From Pseudomonadota bacterium (lineage in GTDB: Bacteria; Pseudomonadota; Alphaproteobacteria; Rhizobiales; Xanthobacteraceae), in the NCBI GenBank assembly GCA_023417665.1, contig JAEZFA010000027.1, positions 1 to 6,739 on the forward strand: a stretch of 6,739 bases of DNA. Reading direction: 5' to 3'. This document shows, piece after piece, positions 1 to 6,739 of the stretch (position 1 is its first letter; every line of letters begins with the position of its first letter). The notes beneath the pieces are model-generated. The model was not told where the DNA came from and did no database searches. It worked only from the letters and a program-made list of their open reading frames with translations. The translations under genes and the position numbers were made by a program.

Positions 1-869
1 TCCGAAGGCTGAATGATCTTCATGCCGTTCTTCTGCATGACGCCGATCTTCTCGTCGGTTTCGGCCTCGGAGGCCTTCCAGCCGCGATCTTCGGCTTCCT
101 TCGCAGCCTTGAGAACGCCCGCTTTTACGTCGGCCGGCAGCGCATCAAAGGCAGACTTCTGCACGAACACGATGTTACGCGGGAGCCAAGCCTGCGTGTG
201 ATGAAAATGCGAGAGGTAATCCCACGCCTTCGTATCCGCGCCGGTGGAAGGCGAAGTGATCATCGCATCCACGCGGTTGGTCGCGAAAGCCGTCGGGATG
301 TCCGGCACTTCGATCTGGGTCGGGATTGCGCCCGCAAGCTGCGCGATGCGCTGGGTCGAAGCGTTATAGGTGCGGAACTTCAGACCCTTGAGATCATCGA
401 TCGATTTGATCTCCTTCTTTGCGTAGATGCCCTGGGAAGGCCAGGGAACGGAGAAGAGCAGCACAAGCCCCTCTTCCGCGAGCTTCTTCTCAAGGAATGG
501 CTTCTGCGCCGCATAGAGTTTGCGCGCCGCGGCGTAGCTGGTCGCGAGGAACGGCACGGAATCGACGCCATAAATCGGGCTTTCGTTCTGATGCAGCGAG
601 ATCAGCACTTCGCCGATCGGCGCAACGCCGCGGCGGACCGAAGCCTTGATTTCGGGATGCTTGATCAGCGAACCGTTGGAGTGAACGGTGATCGTTAGCT
701 TGCCACCCGTCGCCTTCTCGACGTCCTTGGTGAACTGCACGACATTCTTGGTGTGGAAGTTGCCGTCGCCGTATGGCGTCGGCATGTCCCATTTCGTCTG
801 TGCGTTTGCCGCGGTCGCGGCCAACGCCGAGATCGCGACGCTCGCAAGCAGCGCGGTAATCTGTTTCAT
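1..869 (-). CDS. TRAP transporter solute-binding protein, DctP family (3' end outside window)
   Basis: Periplasmic solute receptor of a tripartite ATP-independent (TRAP) transporter, which delivers an organic acid to a DctQM-type membrane permease. The ATG at 869-867 follows a good ribosome-binding site (AAGGGAGA, 882-875). 289 residues are in the window with no stop; DctP proteins are usually about 320-340 residues, so roughly 30-50 are missing. Residues 1-23 form a signal peptide (MKQ, a hydrophobic Ala/Leu run, then A-N-A before Q24). The mature protein opens KWDMPTPYGDGNFHT. Further DctP-like features are GGKLTITVHSNGSL (55-68), SIDDLKGLKFRTYN (156-169) and the stretch PTAFATNRVDAMI (192-204), where DctP proteins carry the A-L-x-x-G-x-x-D-G element. 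R166 aligns with the family arginine that binds the ligand carboxylate. The gene follows the MarR-like regulator gene on the same strand. Permease genes would be expected beyond the left edge. The ligand is unknown; pyroglutamate is suggested only by the neighbouring oxoprolinase-like gene. Confidence 0.88.
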   Translation of the reverse strand, partial: MKQITALLASVAISALAATAANAQTKWDMPTPYGDGNFHTKNVVQFTKDVEKATGGKLTITVHSNGSLIKHPEIKASVRRGVAPIGEVLISLHQNESPIYGVDSVPFLATSYAAARKLYAAQKPFLEKKLAEEGLVLLFSVPWPSQGIYAKKEIKSIDDLKGLKFRTYNASTQRIAQLAGAIPTQIEVPDIPTAFATNRVDAMITSPSTGADTKAWDYLSHFHHTQAWLPRNIVFVQKSAFDALPADVKAGVLKAAKEAEDRGWKASEAETDEKIGVMQKNGMKIIQPS

Positions 870-961
870 TACACTCTCCCTTCGAGGGTTTGGCGAAATA
901 CCGCCCCTCTTTCCTTGACGACAGGCTAGCAGCCGACGCGGAGCGTTAGAAGCTCCCCCGG
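870..961 (-). other. Leader region between the regulator gene and the TRAP receptor gene
   Basis: These 92 nt separate the regulator stop (962-964) from the TRAP receptor start. They hold the receptor's ribosome-binding site (875-882) and a short inverted repeat just past the regulator stop (940-944 with 952-956, GGAGC/GCTCC, 7-nt loop). No T-run follows the repeat on the minus strand, so it does not look like a strong terminator. I see no convincing -35/-10 pair and no copy of the palindrome found at 1575-1596. Readthrough from the regulator promoter is possible, but a weak private promoter cannot be excluded. Confidence 0.4.
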
Positions 962-1513
962 CTACAGGCTTGCTGCGGCGCGTGCGGCCTGATCGTAATG
1001 GCCGGACAGCGCACGCATCAGCCCGGCGATTTCCGACAAACGCTTCTCGTCCGCACCGGTCGCCTGCACCGGCGCGACGAGGAGCGCTTCGCGAATCTTT
1101 CCATATTTTTTCACGACCTCTTCGCCCTTCGGCGAGAGCGAGACCGTCTTCTCGCTGCCCTTGCGGCCGGACGTAAGCAGGCCCGCGCTTTCGAGTTTCT
1201 TCACGGCATAGGTTACGAGATGCGTGTCCTCGATCGAAAGCACGAGGCAGATGTCGGCAAGGCGCTTCGGCCGCTTGCGATGCGCGACCGCATGCAGCAC
1301 CAGCACTTCCATCGGGTTCACGTCCGGCAGGCCGGCCGCGGCAACGCAGCGTACCATCCAGCGCTCGAAGGCATGACCGAGAAGAATAAGACCGAATTCG
1401 AGTTCGGAGAGCGATGGCATGGCGCCTGCCGCGAGATGCGCGGACGAAACGATCGGCCCGAGCGAGGTTTCCGCTCCGCCTTCGTTCGCTACGACACGCA
1501 CCGCTTTTGGCAT
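962..1513 (-). CDS. MarR-like winged-helix transcriptional regulator
   Basis: Predicted DNA-binding regulator of 183 residues. The ATG at 1513-1511 is chosen because GGGGAGG (1524-1518) lies 4 nt upstream. The reading frame stays open to a TTG at 1576, but that TTG is the first triplet of a TTGACA promoter element, so the longer form is unlikely. Residues 1-35 are a poorly structured N-terminal extension. Residues 36-62 look helical. The winged helix covers about 66-130: NPMEVLVLHAVAH, then RLADICLVLSIEDTHLVTYAVKKLESAGLL (84-113, helix-turn-helix, named here by its ends RLAD and AGLL), then the wing with GRKGSEKTVSLSPKGEE (116-132). A C-terminal helical part (133-183) probably makes the dimer. 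This is the arrangement of MarR-type proteins (COG5631-like), which usually bind palindromes as dimers. The gene is divergent from the oxoprolinase-like gene and upstream of the TRAP receptor, so it probably controls one or both and itself. Ligand and sign of regulation are unknown. Confidence 0.82.
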   Translation of the reverse strand: MPKAVRVVANEGGAETSLGPIVSSAHLAAGAMPSLSELEFGLILLGHAFERWMVRCVAAAGLPDVNPMEVLVLHAVAHRKRPKRLADICLVLSIEDTHLVTYAVKKLESAGLLTSGRKGSEKTVSLSPKGEEVVKKYGKIREALLVAPVQATGADEKRLSEIAGLMRALSGHYDQAARAAASL

Positions 1514-1548
1514 TCCGCCTCCCCGCGCGAAAAAGCCGATTGACCGAA

Positions 1549-1576
1549 AGCGTAACTCCGGCAGATAATTTGTCAA
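1549..1576 (-). promoter_or_regulatory. Candidate sigma-70 promoter of the regulator gene
   Basis: On the minus strand a perfect TTGACA (1576-1571) is followed after 16 nt by TACGCT (1554-1549), which keeps the T, A and final T of the -10 consensus. Transcription would start near 1542 and give a leader of about 30 nt holding the GGGGAGG ribosome-binding site. The -35 element overlaps the left edge of the inverted repeat at 1575-1596, which would suit autoregulation. Predicted by eye only. Confidence 0.45.
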
Positions 1577-1598
1577 TAAATCGTCAGCGATTTATTTG
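1570..1598 (+). promoter_or_regulatory. Candidate sigma-70 promoter of the oxoprolinase-like gene
   Basis: TTGTCA (1570-1575, five of six consensus bases) and TATTTG (1593-1598, three of six) are separated by 17 nt. The -35 box overlaps the opposite-strand TTGACA. The start would fall near 1605, leaving only about a dozen nucleotides before the ATG at 1618, so the transcript would be nearly leaderless but would still include GGGAG at 1607-1611. The inverted repeat at 1575-1596 fills the spacer. The weak -10 and short leader keep confidence low. Confidence 0.35.
1575..1596. promoter_or_regulatory. Perfect 9-bp inverted repeat, candidate operator
   Basis: The arms AATAAATCG (1575-1583) and CGATTTATT (1588-1596) are exact reverse complements with a 4-nt spacer, TCAG. 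The site sits in the only AT-rich stretch of the window, between the divergent starts of the MarR-like regulator and the oxoprolinase-like gene. It overlaps the predicted promoter elements of both. A two-fold symmetric site of about 22 bp suits a dimeric winged-helix protein. It has no T-run and lies upstream of both genes, so a terminator is unlikely. Binding by the adjacent regulator is inferred from position and symmetry. Confidence 0.6.
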
Positions 1599-1617
1599 TA
1601 GGCGGCGGGAGCGGCGA

Positions 1618-5247
<3,630 letters not shown>

Positions 5248-5258
5248 TCGCGCTGCGC

Positions 5259-5277
5259 GCAACGCATGGGGCGTTGC
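5259..5277 (+). other. Short hairpin between the oxoprolinase-like and methyltransferase genes
   Basis: GCAACGC (5259-5265) and GCGTTGC (5271-5277) form a perfect 7-bp stem with a 5-nt loop, 11 nt after the upstream stop codon. No T-run follows, so this is not a canonical intrinsic terminator. It could stabilise the 3' end of the upstream transcript or slow polymerase. The rest of the 85-nt gap (5248-5332) shows no clear promoter. Confidence 0.35.
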
Positions 5278-5315
5278 TGCCACCGGCACCGTGCGGTAGG
5301 GTCGCCCTCCCTCCG

Positions 5316-5336
5316 ATGAACGAGCGCTTTCCATGA
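5316..5336 (+). other. Six-codon leader ORF overlapping the methyltransferase start
   Basis: ATGAACGAGCGC (5316-5327) opens a tiny ORF encoding MNERFP. Its TGA (5334-5336) overlaps the methyltransferase ATG (5333-5335) as ATGA. The methyltransferase begins ATGAACGAACGC, which is 11 of 12 bases identical and also encodes MNER, but in another frame (offset 17 nt). ATGA overlaps are a common arrangement for translational coupling. Neither start has a strong ribosome-binding site: GGTAGGG at 5295-5301 is too far from 5316, and only a loose purine stretch precedes 5333. The ORF could equally be a chance result of a small local duplication. Confidence 0.3.
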
Positions 5337-6085
5337 ACGAACGCGAAGCTGCGGGCGCGGCGACGATTGCCGACGATATCCGCCGTGCAAAGACATTGCC
5401 GATCCTTGCGCTCGCAAAGCAGATCCTGCGCCCGAGAACTTCGCAGCTGGACGGTCTTCGGATCGTGACAGCGCGTTCGGAAATGCCGCGGCGGCAGGCG
5501 CGTCCGATCTACAAGGGGACTTATGAAGCGCCGGAACGCGCCATCGTGCGGCGGCTGCTTGTGCCCGGTGACCGCGTGCTCGAAGGCGGCGCGTGCCTCG
5601 GCGTCGTATCCATGATCGCGGCGCGCATCGTCGGCCCGGAAAATATCGTCAGCTACGAACCTTTTCCGCGTTCCTTCGCGTTGCTGCAGAAGAACCTGCA
5701 ACTGAACAACCTGCCGGTCCGCTGCGTACAGGGCGCGCTTGCCGCCGAAAGCGGAACGATCCGCTTCTATGTTTCGGACAATCCGCTCGGAAACTCCTCG
5801 ATCGCCCGCGACGGAAAGAGTGTCATCGAAGTCGCCGCGCACGGTATCGTGGAAGCGGCGGCCGAAATTTCGGCGAACGCGCTCCTGCTCGACATCGAGG
5901 GCGCGGAAATCGACGTGATCGCGGCCGCGCCCTTGCAGCAGTTCGACAAGATTTCGATGGAGGTGCATCCCGCGGTTACCGGCGAGGATGTGATCCGCGA
6001 TATGCGCCAACTTCTGCGGCAGAACGGCCTCGAGGAAGTGCCTGCACTTTCCTACGATCGCACCTATACGTTCCTGCGACGGTAG
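5333..6085 (+). CDS. FkbM family SAM-dependent methyltransferase
   Basis: Predicted class I methyltransferase of 250 residues that would move a methyl group from S-adenosylmethionine to an oxygen of a sugar, polyketide or similar acceptor. FkbM proteins often serve polysaccharide or natural-product pathways, but the acceptor cannot be read from the sequence. Residues 1-60 form an N-terminal extension with no recognised motif. The SAM-binding glycine loop is RVLEGGACLGVVSMIAA (81-97). SYEP (107-110) supplies the acidic residue (E109) expected to hold the ribose hydroxyls. The FkbM signature LLLDIEGAEIDVI (184-196) follows, and the protein ends YTFLRR. In the glycine loop the usual V-x-D-x-G-A-N-x-G is V-L-E-G-G-A-C-L-G, so Glu replaces Asp. 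No signal peptide or membrane segment is seen, so it should be cytoplasmic. It lies 85 nt after the oxoprolinase-like gene, and nothing suggests a shared pathway. The start codon lacks a clear ribosome-binding site and overlaps a tiny leader ORF. Confidence 0.85.
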   Translation: MNEREAAGAATIADDIRRAKTLPILALAKQILRPRTSQLDGLRIVTARSEMPRRQARPIYKGTYEAPERAIVRRLLVPGDRVLEGGACLGVVSMIAARIVGPENIVSYEPFPRSFALLQKNLQLNNLPVRCVQGALAAESGTIRFYVSDNPLGNSSIARDGKSVIEVAAHGIVEAAAEISANALLLDIEGAEIDVIAAAPLQQFDKISMEVHPAVTGEDVIRDMRQLLRQNGLEEVPALSYDRTYTFLRR

Positions 6086-6092
6086 CTGCGAG

Positions 6093-6131
6093 GCGCCCCG
6101 CATCGGCGGGAGCGCGGTGCGGCCATGCCGC
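6093..6131. terminator. Two GC-rich hairpins between convergent genes, possible terminator
   Basis: The 56-nt gap between the convergent stops holds two stems. The first pairs GCGCCCCGC (6093-6101) with GCGGGAGCGC (6106-6115), 9 bp with one bulged A and a 4-nt loop. The second pairs GCGGC (6119-6123) with GCCGC (6127-6131) around a CAT loop. Neither has a T-run on either side, so intrinsic termination would be weak. Their position fits a shared, bidirectional 3' end, or a Rho-dependent one. Confidence 0.35.
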
Positions 6132-6141
6132 CCGCGCGCCG

Positions 6142-6739
6142 TTACTTCTGCTTTTTCACCGAGCCCGTCACGGTCGGATCGACATTCTTTTTCGAGCCGA
6201 CCCGCGCCGGCGGCACCAGACGGTTCGGATTATAGGGCGCGGGATCGGGACCGCGCTGCCATTGCGTCGGTTGCGGCGGATAGTTCGCCGGAGCCTGTGC
6301 GGGCTGCGGCGGATAATTTGCCGGCGGCGGCGAATTGGGTGCGCGCAGATATTGCGGTTGTTCGGCCGGATAGTTCGCCGGCGGCGGCGGGGTCAGCACC
6401 ATCGGCTGCTGGTTCGCGCGCTGCTGGTGCGGTGACGGCGCGGGCGGATAGGCCTGCTCCGGCGACAGCGGCTGCTGCTTCGCACGCGGCACGAAACGTT
6501 GCGGCGGGAGATCATCCTCGTCCTCGTAGTCGCTTTCGGGCTGCGGCTCGACACGCGCAATCGGGAAGCGTTCGTAGTGCTTCTGGTTGCGGTTCACCAT
6601 CGGCACCGGTCCCGGATCGTTGGGATAGCGCTTCGGCGGCGTCATCAGTTTCGGGGTCGGCCGGCAGACGACGCTGTTTCTACGAGCCAGATCGAAGTGA
6701 AAGTGATCGGCGTGCGCGGCGTTGTAGCCGGGACCGAGG
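6142..6739 (-). CDS. Extensin-like family protein with proline-rich C-terminal tail (5' end outside window)
   Basis: C-terminal part (198 full codons including no stop in the frame up to 6738) of a larger protein. The first in-window Met is at 6645, but the frame continues open to the right edge and encodes LGPGYNAAHADHFHFDLAR, then a Cys-Arg before the tail. An end of this type, with D-H-F-H-x-D (6691-6708) and a final cysteine, is characteristic of the bacterial extensin-like C-terminal domain, which resembles VanY-type metallopeptidases; the His residues could bind zinc. The domain ends about residue 26 of the visible part. The remaining roughly 170 residues are a low-complexity tail: an acidic patch (ESDYEDEDD), Gln/Pro-rich sequence, three PANYP-centred repeats, and a basic end (VKKQK). 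No membrane segment is visible. These proteins are usually exported, but the signal peptide would lie outside the window. Function is unproven; a cell-wall or envelope role is inferred from the family. Confidence 0.75.
   Translation of the reverse strand, partial: LGPGYNAAHADHFHFDLARRNSVVCRPTPKLMTPPKRYPNDPGPVPMVNRNQKHYERFPIARVEPQPESDYEDEDDLPPQRFVPRAKQQPLSPEQAYPPAPSPHQQRANQQPMVLTPPPPANYPAEQPQYLRAPNSPPPANYPPQPAQAPANYPPQPTQWQRGPDPAPYNPNRLVPPARVGSKKNVDPTVTGSVKKQK
6276..6391 (-). repeat. Three imperfect repeats encoding PANYP in the proline-rich tail
   Basis: The core CGGATAGTTCGCCGG, read on the plus strand, occurs around 6277-6291 and 6367-6381, with a variant carrying TAATTTG around 6310-6324. 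On the coding strand each gives PANYP with flanking Pro/Gln. The spacings are unequal (about 33 and 57 nt), so this is a degenerate coding repeat, not a clean tandem array. It could vary in copy number between strains by slippage or recombination. Confidence 0.6.

Noticed and set aside
198..698. A 166-codon plus-strand ORF opposite the TRAP receptor
   Set aside because: It is the mirror of a well-supported receptor gene with signal peptide and ribosome-binding site. The ORF has neither a start signal nor a family motif.
998..1543. A 181-codon plus-strand ORF opposite the regulator
   Set aside because: No ribosome-binding site or domain is seen, and the minus strand carries a recognisable winged-helix protein over the same bases.
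1575..1596. The inverted repeat as an intrinsic terminator
   Set aside because: It lies upstream of both divergent genes, is AT-rich, and has no T-run after either arm. An operator role fits better.
1414..1617. 68 extra N-terminal codons for the oxoprolinase-like gene, starting at ATG 1414
   Set aside because: The stretch runs antisense through the regulator gene and the divergent promoter region and is Arg-rich without family similarity. The ATG at 1618 has GGGAG at good spacing and the conserved domain starts 15 residues later.

Overview
The window is GC-rich (AT-rich only in one short intergenic stretch), with Shine-Dalgarno-like start sites and the gene families typical of soil or plant-associated Alphaproteobacteria. 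The best guess is Hyphomicrobiales (Bradyrhizobium/Xanthobacteraceae-like). That placement rests on base composition and protein style, not on a marker gene. No tRNA, rRNA, CRISPR array, insertion sequence or phage gene was seen.

Left part (1-1617): a TRAP-type solute-binding protein (minus strand, 3' end cut by the window edge) lies downstream of a MarR-like winged-helix regulator gene on the same strand, 92 nt away. The regulator gene is divergent from a very large gene on the plus strand. The roughly 100-nt divergent intergenic region holds a perfect 9-bp inverted repeat (1575-1583/1588-1596) that overlaps candidate promoters for both directions, so it is a good candidate operator for the regulator.

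Middle (1618-5247): one 1209-residue protein joins a HyuA-type ATPase half to a HyuB-type half, the architecture of ATP-dependent 5-oxoprolinase. The simplest reading of the left three genes is a catabolic unit. A TRAP transporter brings in a carboxylate, possibly pyroglutamate (5-oxoproline) or a related lactam or hydantoin. The hydrolase opens it with ATP, and the regulator controls both. The substrate is inferred, not shown.

Right part (5248-6739): a 250-residue FkbM-family SAM-dependent methyltransferase follows on the plus strand after 85 nt. Its start is preceded by a near-copy of itself that encodes a six-residue leader ending in an ATGA overlap. It converges on the 3' part of a minus-strand gene that runs off the right edge. 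Reading upstream of that gene's first in-window Met shows the end of an extensin-like (VanY/peptidase-like) domain with a DHFHFD motif, followed by a long proline-rich tail with PANYP repeats.

Nothing here is convincingly a wholly new system. The most useful leads are the operator palindrome, the TRAP/oxoprolinase/regulator unit, the duplicated start of the methyltransferase and the tailed extensin-like protein.
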